DNA of 64,000 bases from Chlorobiales bacterium Clorobi_01. GTDB taxonomy: Bacteria > Bacteroidota > Chlorobiia > Chlorobiales > Chlorobiaceae. Both the position numbers and the translations under genes were made by a program. The stretch spans positions 1 through 64,000 of the forward strand of contig LUZT01000016.1 of NCBI GenBank assembly GCA_001602925.1. The letters are read 5' to 3'. The notes under the pieces were generated by a model that was given only the letters and a program-made list of their open reading frames with translations, had not been told where the DNA came from and did no database searches. This document shows positions 27,094 to 36,276 of the stretch, one piece after another. Position 1 is the first letter of the stretch. Every line of letters begins with the position of its first letter.

Positions 27094-28550
27094 GGCTCCG
27101 GCACCTCCGCCAGCGTCGAGGCGAGGAATTCCCAAAATTTTTGGACGGATGCCCATTCGACCTTTTCGTCCGGAGAATGCGGATGGCGGATGGTCGGGCC
27201 GAACGAAATCATGTCGAGCTGCGGATAGTTTGCGCCGATGATGCCGCACTCCAGTCCGGCGTGCACCGCGCGAATTTCCGGCGTTTTGCCGAAGCGGTCG
27301 CGATAGACTTCGGTCATACAGTTGAGAATCGGCGAAGCGGGATTGGGCTTCCAGCCGGGATAGCCGTGCTCGAACGCGGCTACCGTTCCGGCACGTTCGG
27401 CGATGCCCGCGACCGCGTCGGCAAGTTCGCGCATCCCCTCCGCCGAGGCGCTCCGGAGCAGGCACTCGATGCTCACTGCGCGTCCGTCCGAATGGACGCG
27501 GGCGAGATTGTTCGAGGTTTCGACCAGCCCCGCCATCGCTTCGCTCATGCGATGCACGCCGTTCGGGCAGGCCGCCACCGCGTCGATGAGGCACTGCGCC
27601 ACGGTATCGTCGATCACCCCTACCGGACGCGCGGCATCCGCCGCCTCGACCCGCAGCTCCGGATCAACCCCGTCCAGCTCGATACCGATGGCCGAGGCGA
27701 GCGAATGAAGCTCGTCGAGAAACGCTACTTTTTGCGCGGACGGCACGGCAACCAGTGCCACCGATTCGCGCGGAATGGCGTTGCGCAGGCTTCCGCCGTC
27801 GATGGAGGCGAGCAGCAGTCCGTGCCGCTCCCGACCCATCTGCAACAGCCGGTTCATGATCTTGTTGGCGTTGCCCCGGCCAAGATCGATGTCCATGCCG
27901 CTGTGCCCGCCGCGCAAGCCGGAGACCCGGATTTCGATGCCGGAGTAACCGGGAGGCAGCGGCTCGCAGGAATAGTTGAAGCGCATCGTACCGTCGAGTC
28001 CGCCCGCGCAGCCAATGAAGAGTTCGCCTTCATCCTCGGAGTCGAGGTTCAGCAGAATGTCGCCCCTGAGCACTCCCGGTTTCAGACCCAGCGCTCCGGT
28101 CATGCCCGCCTCCTCGTTCACCGTGAAAAGCGCTTCGAGCGGCCCGTGGCGCAAGTCGTCCGATTCGAGCACAGCCAGCGCCGCCGCCACACCGATGCCA
28201 TTGTCCGCCCCCAGCGTGGTGCCGCGCGCATGCACCCATTCGCCATCGATCACGGCGTCGATCGGATCCTTCGCGAAGTCGTGCGCTGTCCCTGCGTTCT
28301 TCTGCGGCACCATGTCGAGATGCGCCTGCAGGATAACGCCCCGCCGACGCTCCATCCCCGCCGACGCCGGTTTGCGCACGATGACGTTACCTGCCTCATC
28401 GACGAGCCATTCCAACCCGCAACGTTTCACCACGTCAGCGACATAGGTCCGAACCGCCTCCTCATGCCCCGAAGGCCGCGGGATTTGCGTCAGGCGGTAA
28501 AAGTGGTTCCAGAGCGCTTTCGGTTCAAGCGAGAGAAAAATGTTGCTCAT
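27090..28550 (-). CDS. pepD: Aminoacyl-histidine dipeptidase (PepD, M20 family)
   Basis: 486 residues, typical for PepD. N-terminal IPRPSGHEEAVR, metal-binding LQAHLDMVPQK and TTLGADNGIGVAAALA, and the catalytic VNEEAGMTGA are all present. Later GGHSGMDIDLGRGNANK and VHAGLECGIIG complete the family pattern. It is a cytosolic zinc dipeptidase that splits Xaa-His and other dipeptides. The next gene is coupled through a GTGA overlap. It is divergent from argH across a 489-base gap. Confidence 0.93.
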   Translation of the reverse strand: MSNIFLSLEPKALWNHFYRLTQIPRPSGHEEAVRTYVADVVKRCGLEWLVDEAGNVIVRKPASAGMERRRGVILQAHLDMVPQKNAGTAHDFAKDPIDAVIDGEWVHARGTTLGADNGIGVAAALAVLESDDLRHGPLEALFTVNEEAGMTGALGLKPGVLRGDILLNLDSEDEGELFIGCAGGLDGTMRFNYSCEPLPPGYSGIEIRVSGLRGGHSGMDIDLGRGNANKIMNRLLQMGRERHGLLLASIDGGSLRNAIPRESVALVAVPSAQKVAFLDELHSLASAIGIELDGVDPELRVEAADAARPVGVIDDTVAQCLIDAVAACPNGVHRMSEAMAGLVETSNNLARVHSDGRAVSIECLLRSASAEGMRELADAVAGIAERAGTVAAFEHGYPGWKPNPASPILNCMTEVYRDRFGKTPEIRAVHAGLECGIIGANYPQLDMISFGPTIRHPHSPDEKVEWASVQKFWEFLASTLAEVPEP

Positions 28551-29039
28551 AATGGCGTGCTCGATTCAGTTTCTTCTGAATATCAACTCATCAGTGATGA
28601 CCGAGCACCGTTTTTCCGGCATTCGGTATTGACGTTTTTTTGTTTTGTCAGAGAGCGCTTTCAGAACTGACTGCTCCGCATTTGAGCTATGTGCCATTGC
28701 CAGAGCCCGGATTGACCAGTCCTGCGACCTCTTTCGCAAACAAAAATCGCAGTTTAAAGTGTATGATAAGCTCACAAACCTTATCGTGCTCAAAACATAT
28801 TACAAAAACAAGCGCATTGACAGAACTGCTTATTCCGTAACTGCTCTGTTTAAGGTCACTTGCCCTGTCTATCCAGTCAGAAGCTCTGTGTATCGCCCTG
28901 TCAGGTACAGGCGGATCGTTAATCTTCTCTTAAACACCACAACTGTCCATTATCAATTATCAATTGTCTTCCGTATTTTCCCCCACCGAACCATTTTTAT
29001 GGGGCGCTCTGCCCTGCAATCTCTTAGCGATACTTCATC
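28551..29039. other. 489-base intergenic region between pepD and argH
   Basis: No coding frame with credible content; short frames here have no motif. It must carry the divergent promoters for pepD and argH. A CAATTATCAATT-type tract at about 28946-28967 resembles the one upstream of the winged-helix gene. Confidence 0.4.
28946..28967. repeat. Short AT-rich CAATTATCAATT-type repeat, second copy
   Basis: It contains the 13-mer TCAATTATCAATT (28953-28965), also found at 18453-18465. About 70 bases upstream of argH. Confidence 0.35.
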
Positions 29040-30428
29040 ATGTCCGATCAGTCCAATCAGAAGGAGCTCTTGTGGCAGAGCCGTTTTTCGGAACCGTTTG
29101 ACCGGGAGGCGCTGAAGTTCTCCTCGTCGGTGCATGTGGACGGACTGCTCTATCGCGAAGATATTCAAGGCTCTGTTGCCCATGCCACCATGCTTGGCGA
29201 GCAGGGAATTATCTCGAAAGAGGAGGCCGGGCAGATTGTCACCGGGCTGAAGGCGGTCGAGAAGGAGATCGAGTCGGGTGCGCTGGTGCCGGTGTGGGAG
29301 GACGAGGATATTCATACCGTGATCGAGAACCGGCTGAAGGAGCTGATCGGACCAACGGCGGGCAAGCTGCACTCGGGGCGCAGCCGCAACGATCAGGTGG
29401 CGACCGACACGCGCCTTTACCTGCGCCGGAACATCGACCGCATTGGCGAGTTGCTCAAAGCGATGCAGACCACGCTGCTCGACAAGGCAGAGCAGTACAA
29501 GAGCACCATCATGTTCGGATACACCCATCTGCAGCGCGCGCAGCCGATGTCCGCCGGGCACTACTACATGGCGTGGCACTCGATGTTCGGGCGCGATGCC
29601 CAGCGTCTGTCCGACCTGCGCAAGCGGGCCAACATCTCGCCGCTCGGCGCGGCGGCTTTCGCGGGCAGCACGTTGCCGCTGAACCCGGTTCGTTCAGCGG
29701 AGCTGCTGGAGTTCGACGGCGTCTTCACCAACAGCATCGACGCGGTGAGCGACCGCGACCTGGTGATCGAGTTCGTCTCGGCCTGCTCGATGATCATGAT
29801 GCACCTGTCGCGCTTCTCCGAAGATGTGATTCTCTGGAGTTCGGCGGAGTTCAACTACCTCTCGATCAGCGATGCCTTCGCGACAGGCTCGTCGATCATG
29901 CCGCAGAAAAAGAACGCCGACATCGCCGAGCTGGTGCGCGGCAAAACGGGTCGCGTCTACGGCAACCTGATGAATTTGCTCACCATCATGAAGGGGCTGC
30001 CGCTCTCCTACAACCGCGACATGCAGGAGGACAAGCCGCCGCTGTTCGACACCGCTGAAACCACCGCGTCGAGCCTTTCGGTCTTCCGCCGGATGATCGA
30101 AAAGACCTGGCTGAACGAGGAGCGCCTCGCCCGACTCACCGCCGAAGACCTGAGCCTCGCCACCGAGATCGCCGAGTACCTCGTCAAGAAGCAGATTCCT
30201 TTCCGCGACGCCCACCGCATCACCGGCAAGATCGTGGCTTATGCCATCGAACAGGGCAAAACCCTGCCGACCATCTCGCTCGACGAGTACCGCACCTTCT
30301 CTGAAGCCTTCGACGAAGGGATCTACGACGACCTCAAACCCGACGCCAGCGTCAACTCCAAGAAAACCGCTGGCAGCTGCTCGTTCAAATCGGTCGAAGA
30401 GCAGATCGCGCGAGCAAAAGGTTTGTAA
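29040..30428 (+). CDS. argH: Argininosuccinate lyase
   Basis: 462 residues, the usual length. [11 protein letters not shown] at the N terminus, [22 protein letters not shown] and the signature [12 protein letters not shown] are complete; the Ser in GSS is the catalytic base of the fumarase/aspartase superfamily. It splits argininosuccinate into arginine and fumarate in the last step of arginine synthesis. No other arg gene is adjacent. It ends before a very strong bidirectional terminator shared with the converging protease gene. Confidence 0.97.
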   Translation: MSDQSNQKELLWQSRFSEPFDREALKFSSSVHVDGLLYREDIQGSVAHATMLGEQGIISKEEAGQIVTGLKAVEKEIESGALVPVWEDEDIHTVIENRLKELIGPTAGKLHSGRSRNDQVATDTRLYLRRNIDRIGELLKAMQTTLLDKAEQYKSTIMFGYTHLQRAQPMSAGHYYMAWHSMFGRDAQRLSDLRKRANISPLGAAAFAGSTLPLNPVRSAELLEFDGVFTNSIDAVSDRDLVIEFVSACSMIMMHLSRFSEDVILWSSAEFNYLSISDAFATGSSIMPQKKNADIAELVRGKTGRVYGNLMNLLTIMKGLPLSYNRDMQEDKPPLFDTAETTASSLSVFRRMIEKTWLNEERLARLTAEDLSLATEIAEYLVKKQIPFRDAHRITGKIVAYAIEQGKTLPTISLDEYRTFSEAFDEGIYDDLKPDASVNSKKTAGSCSFKSVEEQIARAKGL

Positions 30429-30470
30429 GGGCGCGCAGTTCGTCCATGTTGTCAAACATCCACTTTTCCA

Positions 30471-30513
30471 CCAATAAAAAAGGCGCTCCATCACCGAGCG
30501 CCTTTTTTATTGG
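30471..30513. terminator. Bidirectional terminator between argH and prc
   Basis: An 18-base perfect inverted repeat (30471-30488 with 30496-30513) around a 7-base loop; the GC core GGCGCTC/GAGCGCC is flanked by A- and T-runs on both sides. Confidence 0.93.
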
Positions 30514-30527
30514 AATGTTGCTGCCGC

Positions 30528-32630
30528 TTATTTCACCGGCACCGCCAGCCTGACAGCAGGCCTTGCCAACGGAGCCGCGGCGGGAACTGCCGGGCGCGAC
30601 TTGAGCGCCACGAGATCATCGAGAATTCCGGCAGCCTCCTGCAGGATGAAATCCGTTTTCTTCTTTTTCCCGGTATCGGCATTCTGGTCTCCCCAGCGAT
30701 CCTGTATCTCTTTCAGGGTCTTGTTCTCCACTTGAAAGCCTTTTTCCTGGAGTGACACGCTTTTCTTCTGCCTGATACGGTTCAGGGTTGCCAGATCGGC
30801 CAGATAGGACTGGTAGAGCTTGTCTTTGGCGGACTGTTCGGCGAACGCCTTCTTCAGTAAAACAATATCCTCTTTGGTGACGACTCCTGATGGTGTATAG
30901 GCAGCCCTTGAGATGGTTGTCCAGGGCAGGCTGCTGGTGTAGGTATCTTCACCCACCACCTCCGGGTCGATCAGGGACGGAAGGACGATATCCGGCAGAA
31001 CACCGATATGCTGGGTACTACCGCCAGAGATGCGGTAGAACTTGGCGATGGTCAACTTGAGCTGGCCGAGGTCAGCCTGTTTCATGAACATGCTGAATGG
31101 TCTCTGGATGGTGACGATGCTCTGCACGGTACCCTTGCCGAAGGTTCTGTCTCCAACGATGAGTCCTCGCCCGTAATCCTGGATCGCCGCGGCGAAAATC
31201 TCCGAGGCCGATGCGCTGTAGCGGTTGACCAGCACCACCAGCGGCCCCCGGTAAAGCATCGGGTAATTTTCGTCATTCAGCACCATCTTGCCGCCGAGAG
31301 CGTTGCTGACCTGCACGACCGGCCCCTTGCCGGTGAACAGGCCGGTGACATTGACGGCCTCTTCGAGCGATCCACCGCCGTTTTCCCTCAGATCAACGAT
31401 GATTCCCTCCACATTCTCCTGCTTCAGCTCGTTGATGATTCTGGTCACATCCTTCGTAGTACTCGCGTAGTTCTGCTTTTGCTGCCGTTCGCCTTCGAAA
31501 TCGAGATAGAACGACGGCAGAACGATGACGCCGATTTTGTGCCCGTTCTCGTAGATGATCTTTTTCTGCGCGGCCTGCTCCTGCAAGTCAACCTTGGCTC
31601 TTACCAGTCGGATGATGCTTGCAGGCCCTTTGCCTGCCTGGCTGGCTGGAAGAATCTTGAGCCTGACAACGGTGCCTTTTGGGCCTCTGATCTTCTTGAC
31701 GACATCGTTGATACGCCATCCGATCACATCGACAATCTCCCCCTTTTCTCCCTGACCAACGCCAACGATCTTGTCGCCTTTTTTGAGGAGGCTGCTTTTG
31801 AACGCCGGACCGCCCGGAATGATTTCGTTCACTACAGTGTATTCGTTTTCCATCTGAAGCTTGGCGCCGATTCCTTCAAGCGAACGGCTCATGTCGATCT
31901 GAAAGTTCTCGTATTCATCCGGCGAGAAGTAGTCGGTATGAGGATCGAATGAAGTGGTGACGGCATACATATATGCCATAAAAGCGTCTTCCGGCTTCTG
32001 CTGATTGAAAAGCTTGAGACGGTTGTCAAGGCTTTTCATGACTTCGGCCTTGATATTTTTCCCCTTTTCCCCTGAAAACTTCGTGCTCAGGTACTGGTAT
32101 TTCAGCTCCTTGCGCCACAGGTCGTGCAGTTCGGCCTGATTGGCCGGCCAAGGGGCGGTCTTGCTTCGCTGGAGTTCAAGCGTCTCTGGGGCAGTGAAAT
32201 CAAACTTCGCCGTTTCAAGCGTGCTTTTCATGTACGCCATCTTCTCTCTGGCCCTTTTCAGGAACTGGTTGTAGATGGCGAAACCTCCTGCAGGATTACC
32301 GGAAACGAAATCATCGTCTAAGTGAATACCAATCTCCTGCCTGAGCTTTTCAACCTCGGGAGCCGTGAAATAACTGCGGTTATTGTCGAGATTATCGAGG
32401 TAACGCTTGAAAATCTGCTGGGCAAGAGAGTCGTTGACCGGCACTTTGCGGTAATGGTTCTGAAGTAGATACTGGGCGATGTAACGAGTAGCCTCCTCCT
32501 GGTTCGAGGTGGGCTTCAAAAGCACTGGCTGGGCTGCTTTCCCGACAGCAGCCATCGAGTGATTCCAGGAGATGGTTAGAAGCAGCAGGAAAAACAGAAC
32601 AGGGTAACGTGCGTTATGTATCTTTTTCAT
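30528..32630 (-). CDS. prc: Tail-specific periplasmic protease Prc/CtpA (S41A)
   Basis: 700 residues from the ATG at 32630, where the signal peptide (KKIHNARYPVLFFLLLL) begins; two upstream ATGs (32660, 32690) add non-signal residues. A long N-terminal domain is followed by a PDZ domain (YTVVNEIIPGGPAFKSSLLKKGDKIVGVGQG region) and the S41 core. The catalytic Ser is in NRYSASASEIF and the Lys in RTFGKGTVQS. The C-terminal DUF3340-like region follows. It cleaves proteins with unstructured nonpolar C termini and trims wall enzymes or lipoproteins. Single gene. Confidence 0.92.
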   Translation of the reverse strand: MKKIHNARYPVLFFLLLLTISWNHSMAAVGKAAQPVLLKPTSNQEEATRYIAQYLLQNHYRKVPVNDSLAQQIFKRYLDNLDNNRSYFTAPEVEKLRQEIGIHLDDDFVSGNPAGGFAIYNQFLKRAREKMAYMKSTLETAKFDFTAPETLELQRSKTAPWPANQAELHDLWRKELKYQYLSTKFSGEKGKNIKAEVMKSLDNRLKLFNQQKPEDAFMAYMYAVTTSFDPHTDYFSPDEYENFQIDMSRSLEGIGAKLQMENEYTVVNEIIPGGPAFKSSLLKKGDKIVGVGQGEKGEIVDVIGWRINDVVKKIRGPKGTVVRLKILPASQAGKGPASIIRLVRAKVDLQEQAAQKKIIYENGHKIGVIVLPSFYLDFEGERQQKQNYASTTKDVTRIINELKQENVEGIIVDLRENGGGSLEEAVNVTGLFTGKGPVVQVSNALGGKMVLNDENYPMLYRGPLVVLVNRYSASASEIFAAAIQDYGRGLIVGDRTFGKGTVQSIVTIQRPFSMFMKQADLGQLKLTIAKFYRISGGSTQHIGVLPDIVLPSLIDPEVVGEDTYTSSLPWTTISRAAYTPSGVVTKEDIVLLKKAFAEQSAKDKLYQSYLADLATLNRIRQKKSVSLQEKGFQVENKTLKEIQDRWGDQNADTGKKKKTDFILQEAAGILDDLVALKSRPAVPAAAPLARPAVRLAVPVK

Positions 32631-32820
32631 AAAATGACTGTAAAGCTTTGGTGAATTCATTCGAAGCTGGACTGGCCGCAGTTCAGCCAATTCCTGCTCA
32701 GTTGTATTATATTACAAAAACACAGTATCTGCATAACAGGTTTCTGCGTAATCCGTAAATTCATTCAGAATTATACCCTTTGACACCACAACCCAAACAA
32801 TCACAAACGGAGTACACTCT

Positions 32821-33792
32821 ATGAAAAAAATCACCGGTTATAAAGAGTTGGGACTTGTCAACAGCCGTGAACTTTTCGCCAAAGCCGTCAGCGGCGGATA
32901 CGCCATTCCTGCGTATAACTTCAACAATCTCGAACAGCTCCAGGCAATTATCATGGCTTGCGTCGAGACCGCTTCACCGGTCATCCTCCAGGTTTCCAAA
33001 GGTGCGCGCAGCTACGCCAACCAGACCCTGTTACGCCATCTGGCCGCAGGTGCGGTCGAGTACGCCGCTGAACTCGGTTGCGAGATTCCGATCGTGCTGC
33101 ACCTCGATCACGGCGACAGCTTCGAGCTGTGCAAGGATTGTATCGAGACCGGCTTCTCGTCGGTAATGATCGACGGCTCGCACCTGAGCTATGAGGACAA
33201 TGTGTCGCTGACCCGCAAGGTCGTTGAATTTGCGCACCAGCATGACGTTACGGTCGAAGGCGAGCTGGGTGTACTGGCAGGCATCGAAGACGAAGTTCAC
33301 GCTGCAGAGCACACTTACACCGAGCCGGATCAGGTCGAGGATTTCGTCGGCAAAACCGGCGTGGATAGTCTGGCCATCGCCATCGGCACTTCGCACGGCG
33401 CGTTCAAGTTCAAGCCGGGTGAAGATCACAAAATCAGGCTCGACATCCTCGCCGAGATCGAGAAGCGCATTCCCGGCTTCCCCATCGTGCTGCACGGCGC
33501 GTCGTCGGTTCCGCAGGATCTGGTGCAGATGATCAACGCCCACGGCGGCAAGCTCAAGGATGCGGTCGGCATCGGCGAAGACCAGCTTCGCGAAGCCGCA
33601 CGCTCGGCAGTCTGCAAGATCAACATCGACTCCGACGGACGCCTCGCCATGACCGCCGCCGTCCGCAAGGTGCTCGACGAAAAGCCGGAAGAGTTCGATC
33701 CGCGCAAATACCTCGGCCCGGCCCGCGACTCGCTCAAGAAGCTCTACATGCACAAAATCGTCAACGTGCTCGGCTCGAACGGCAAAGCGTAA
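32821..33792 (+). CDS. fba: Class II (zinc) fructose-bisphosphate aldolase
   Basis: 323 residues. YAIPAYNFNNLEQLQAI starts the barrel, VLHLDHGDS holds the catalytic Asp and a zinc His, EGELGVLAGIEDEV is the conserved central Glu strand, and AIGTSHGAFKF plus VLHGASSVP carry the other zinc ligands and phosphate site. It interconverts fructose 1,6-bisphosphate with the triose phosphates; in an autotroph using the reverse TCA cycle it would mainly serve gluconeogenesis and glycogen synthesis. A strong terminator follows. Confidence 0.95.
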   Translation: MKKITGYKELGLVNSRELFAKAVSGGYAIPAYNFNNLEQLQAIIMACVETASPVILQVSKGARSYANQTLLRHLAAGAVEYAAELGCEIPIVLHLDHGDSFELCKDCIETGFSSVMIDGSHLSYEDNVSLTRKVVEFAHQHDVTVEGELGVLAGIEDEVHAAEHTYTEPDQVEDFVGKTGVDSLAIAIGTSHGAFKFKPGEDHKIRLDILAEIEKRIPGFPIVLHGASSVPQDLVQMINAHGGKLKDAVGIGEDQLREAARSAVCKINIDSDGRLAMTAAVRKVLDEKPEEFDPRKYLGPARDSLKKLYMHKIVNVLGSNGKA

Positions 33793-33814
33793 AAAAAGCT
33801 TTACCCACAAATCA

Positions 33815-33856
33815 AAAGAGGCTGGCCCGGTTCACCCCGGCCAGCCTCTTTCTTTT
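33815..33856. terminator. Terminator after fba
   Basis: AAAGAGGCTGGCC (33815-33827) pairs with GGCCAGCCTCTTT (33839-33851), followed by T-rich DNA. The 16-mer AAAAGAGGCTGGCCCG in its left arm also occurs at 50003-50018. Confidence 0.9.
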
Positions 33857-33897
33857 TCCCCCTTTGTTCACCTCGTCCACGACGTCCATTTTTCTCT

Positions 33898-35118
33898 TCA
33901 CCCCGCAAGAAACCTTAGCGCGAGGTAGCTCATCATGCCCATGCCGGTTTCGAGCGCGTGCTCGTCGGGATCGAAGGTTGGTGAGTGCAAGAGATTTCCC
34001 GGTGCGGAATCGGGAAGCCCCGTGCCAAGCTGCCAGAAGCTTCCGGGACACTCCTGCAAGTAATAGGCGAAATCCTCGGCGGTCATGACCGGCTCCGATT
34101 GGCGCACGTTGCCATCGCCAAGATACTCCTTGCCCGCCTCCCATGCCAGGTCAGTCATGGCCGGATCGTTGTAAAGCACCGGATAGCCACTTCTGATCTC
34201 CACTTCGGCCTCAACGTCAAATGCATCGGCAACCTGCCGCACCGTTTTTTCAAACTTCTTGTGCAGGAGCGCCCGAAGCTCTTCGTTCATGGTTCTCATG
34301 GTGCCCATCATGGTCACGTTGCCGGGTATGATGTTGGTGGCGTGACCGCCGCTGATCGAGGCGATGGAAAGCACCGCTGATTCGTGCGGCGGAGCAACGC
34401 GGCTGACCAGATGCTGGAGCGCGGTGATGATGTGCGCCGACGCAAGGATCGGGTCGCGAGTCTTGTGCGGAGCTGAAGCGTGGCCGCCCTGGCCGTGAAT
34501 CGTGACATAGAGTTCGTCGGCGGCGGCCATGAAACCGCCCTTGCACATGGCAACAGTGCCGCTTCGGACGTTCGGGAAACAGTGCTGCGCGAAGATCGCT
34601 GATGGCCTGTACTTCTTGAGCAGTCCGGCATCGATCAGCGGTTTGGCTCCGCCTGGTGCTTTCTCTTCGGCAGGCTGGAAAATCAGCAGCACGTCGCCCT
34701 TCAGCAAAGCCTTCATACCATTGAGCACGGTGGCCGCGCCGAGCAGCATTGCCGTGTGCATGTCGTGACCGCAGGCGTGCATGCAGCGCTCGATCGTCGA
34801 GCAGAAATCGTGCCGGTTCTCCTCCTGAAGCGGAAGGGCGTCGATGTCGGCCCGCAGCGCCACCGTGCGCCGTTCTCCAGTTGACGGAGCCCCCTCGCCA
34901 CGCAGGAGCGCGACCACGCCCGTTTCCATGAGTGGCGGCTCGGCCTCGATGCCGAGTCCGGCGAGATACTCCTTGATGAATGCCGTTGTCTTGAACTCCA
35001 GATAGGAAAGTTCGGGATGTTTGTGCAGATGACGCCGCAGCGCCGCTACGTCAGGATAGATTTTGTGTGCAGCCTCCCGAACCCTGGCTGCAATGGTACT
35101 GAACTCTTCACTTTGCAT
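33898..35118 (-). CDS. M20/M40 family amidohydrolase (N-acyl amino acid or hippurate type)
   Basis: 406 residues. LRRHLHKHPELSYLE, CMHACGHDMHTAMLLGAA (metal-binding Cys/His), FQPAEEKAPGGAKPLIDAGLL with the catalytic Glu-Glu, and GGHATNIIPGNVTMMGTMR identify the HipO/AmhX-like amidohydrolases. The normal substrates are N-acyl amino acids or aminoacyl conjugates; the true one is unknown. It lies upstream of the fba terminator on the opposite strand. The CBS protein gene is 39 bases upstream on the same strand. Confidence 0.9.
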   Translation of the reverse strand: MQSEEFSTIAARVREAAHKIYPDVAALRRHLHKHPELSYLEFKTTAFIKEYLAGLGIEAEPPLMETGVVALLRGEGAPSTGERRTVALRADIDALPLQEENRHDFCSTIERCMHACGHDMHTAMLLGAATVLNGMKALLKGDVLLIFQPAEEKAPGGAKPLIDAGLLKKYRPSAIFAQHCFPNVRSGTVAMCKGGFMAAADELYVTIHGQGGHASAPHKTRDPILASAHIITALQHLVSRVAPPHESAVLSIASISGGHATNIIPGNVTMMGTMRTMNEELRALLHKKFEKTVRQVADAFDVEAEVEIRSGYPVLYNDPAMTDLAWEAGKEYLGDGNVRQSEPVMTAEDFAYYLQECPGSFWQLGTGLPDSAPGNLLHSPTFDPDEHALETGMGMMSYLALRFLAG

Positions 35119-35157
35119 AAAGCCGTGTCTGTCATTATGTCGCCTGGCCGTCGCGCC

Positions 35158-35841
35158 TTACATGTCCATGTAGTGGATAAATTCAAGCGCCTTTTCCCTA
35201 AGCTCATCGTAACCGGCATCCGGAAACGATGAGTGATACCGGATGATGTATCCGTAATTCTCCATGTTCCTGACCAGACGGAAGAAGTCGTGGGTGGCGA
35301 CCCTGAAAAAAATAATTCTGCCTTCGCTGGACGCACCTGTAGGCCACGAAGTAAAGCTGAGGATCGAAGCGTCGTTTTTTTCGATGGTGTCGATGATCTC
35401 CGACAGCTTCGCGCCGGTCGGCGGCACCTCGATCTCCATGGTCGAGCCCCCCTCACCGGAGTGTATGCGTTCGGCGAGGAAACCAAGAATTCGTTTGCTT
35501 GAAACCACCCCCTCGTACCGGCCCTCGTCGTCGGCAAGAGGTACAACACCGCACCTTACCAACGCCACAGAGATGAGATTGTCAAAAAGCTGATCGTCTG
35601 GCCGGTAAGCCTTGGCAGCTTCAAGCATCTTCGCACCGAGTTTCTCCTTCGCTGGCGGCCACCCCTTCCTGCCTTCGAGCAAGCGGGAAAGGTGGACCAT
35701 GCCAAGGTAGCGTTCGCCGTCGAGCAGCGGAGCGCATACGCACCCCGAAGCTGCGAGCCGCCTTGCCGCATCAGCTGTCGAACCGCCGAGAGTGAAGACC
35801 GGATAGTCCGTCTCGGCCAGATATGAGAAGGTTACCGACAT
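35158..35841 (-). CDS. CBS-domain pair protein (AcuB-like)
   Basis: 227 residues. Two CBS motifs: the first has CAPLLDGERYLGMVHLSRLLE, the second CGVVPLADDEGRYEGVVSSKRIL. The C-terminal third (VPPTGAKLSEIIDTIEKNDASILSF) is ACT-like, as in AcuB-type proteins. Such proteins sense adenosine nucleotides. Its start codon adjoins the rpiB stop, so it is the third gene of a cyclo-ligase/ppk/rpiB/CBS string, followed by the amidohydrolase. Confidence 0.8.
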   Translation of the reverse strand: MSVTFSYLAETDYPVFTLGGSTADAARRLAASGCVCAPLLDGERYLGMVHLSRLLEGRKGWPPAKEKLGAKMLEAAKAYRPDDQLFDNLISVALVRCGVVPLADDEGRYEGVVSSKRILGFLAERIHSGEGGSTMEIEVPPTGAKLSEIIDTIEKNDASILSFTSWPTGASSEGRIIFFRVATHDFFRLVRNMENYGYIIRYHSSFPDAGYDELREKALEFIHYMDM

Positions 35842-36276
35842 TCAGCAGCAAAACTCGATTTTATCGACGCGTCGCTGGTGACGTCCACCCTCGAATTCCG
35901 AAGCGAACCAGCTTTCGAGAATCTTCGCTGCACTGGTTTCGTCGTTGAAACGTGCTCCGAAGGCGAGCACATTGGCATCATTGTGCTGACGCGCCAGCGC
36001 CGCGTATTCAGGATTGCACACGTTTGCCGCGCGGATGCCCTTCACCTTGTTGGCGGCGATGGAGATGCCGATGCCGGTGCCGCACATCAGAATTCCCTGA
36101 TCGAAATCCCCGCGGGCGACCGCCTCAGCAACCTTGTGACCGTAATCGGGATAATCGACTGATTCGGCGGAATAGGGACCCATATCCTCGAAATCATAGC
36201 CATGTTTTTCAAGCCATGAGAGCACGAACTTCTTCAGCTCCACTCCTGCATGATCGCTTCCAACTGCAATCTTCAT
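35842..36276 (-). CDS. rpiB: Ribose 5-phosphate isomerase B
   Basis: 144 residues. [14 protein letters not shown] at the N terminus, [17 protein letters not shown] with the catalytic Cys, and NVLAFGARF are the RpiB/LacAB signatures. It interconverts ribose 5-phosphate and ribulose 5-phosphate in the pentose phosphate pathway. Its start overlaps the ppk stop by four bases (36273-36276), so the genes are coupled. Confidence 0.95.
   Translation of the reverse strand: MKIAVGSDHAGVELKKFVLSWLEKHGYDFEDMGPYSAESVDYPDYGHKVAEAVARGDFDQGILMCGTGIGISIAANKVKGIRAANVCNPEYAALARQHNDANVLAFGARFNDETSAAKILESWFASEFEGGRHQRRVDKIEFCC

Noticed and set aside
26290-27594. Longer 434-codon version of the cyclase-like gene
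   Set aside because: Its first 167 codons overlap pepD out of frame and are low-complexity; the GTG with a strong ribosome site at 27093 is the better start.
27141-28670. 509-codon open frame opposite pepD
   Set aside because: Antisense to a full pepD and without recognisable content.
28645-29115. 156-codon frame overlapping the argH start
   Set aside because: It runs into argH in another frame, has no motif and no ribosome site.
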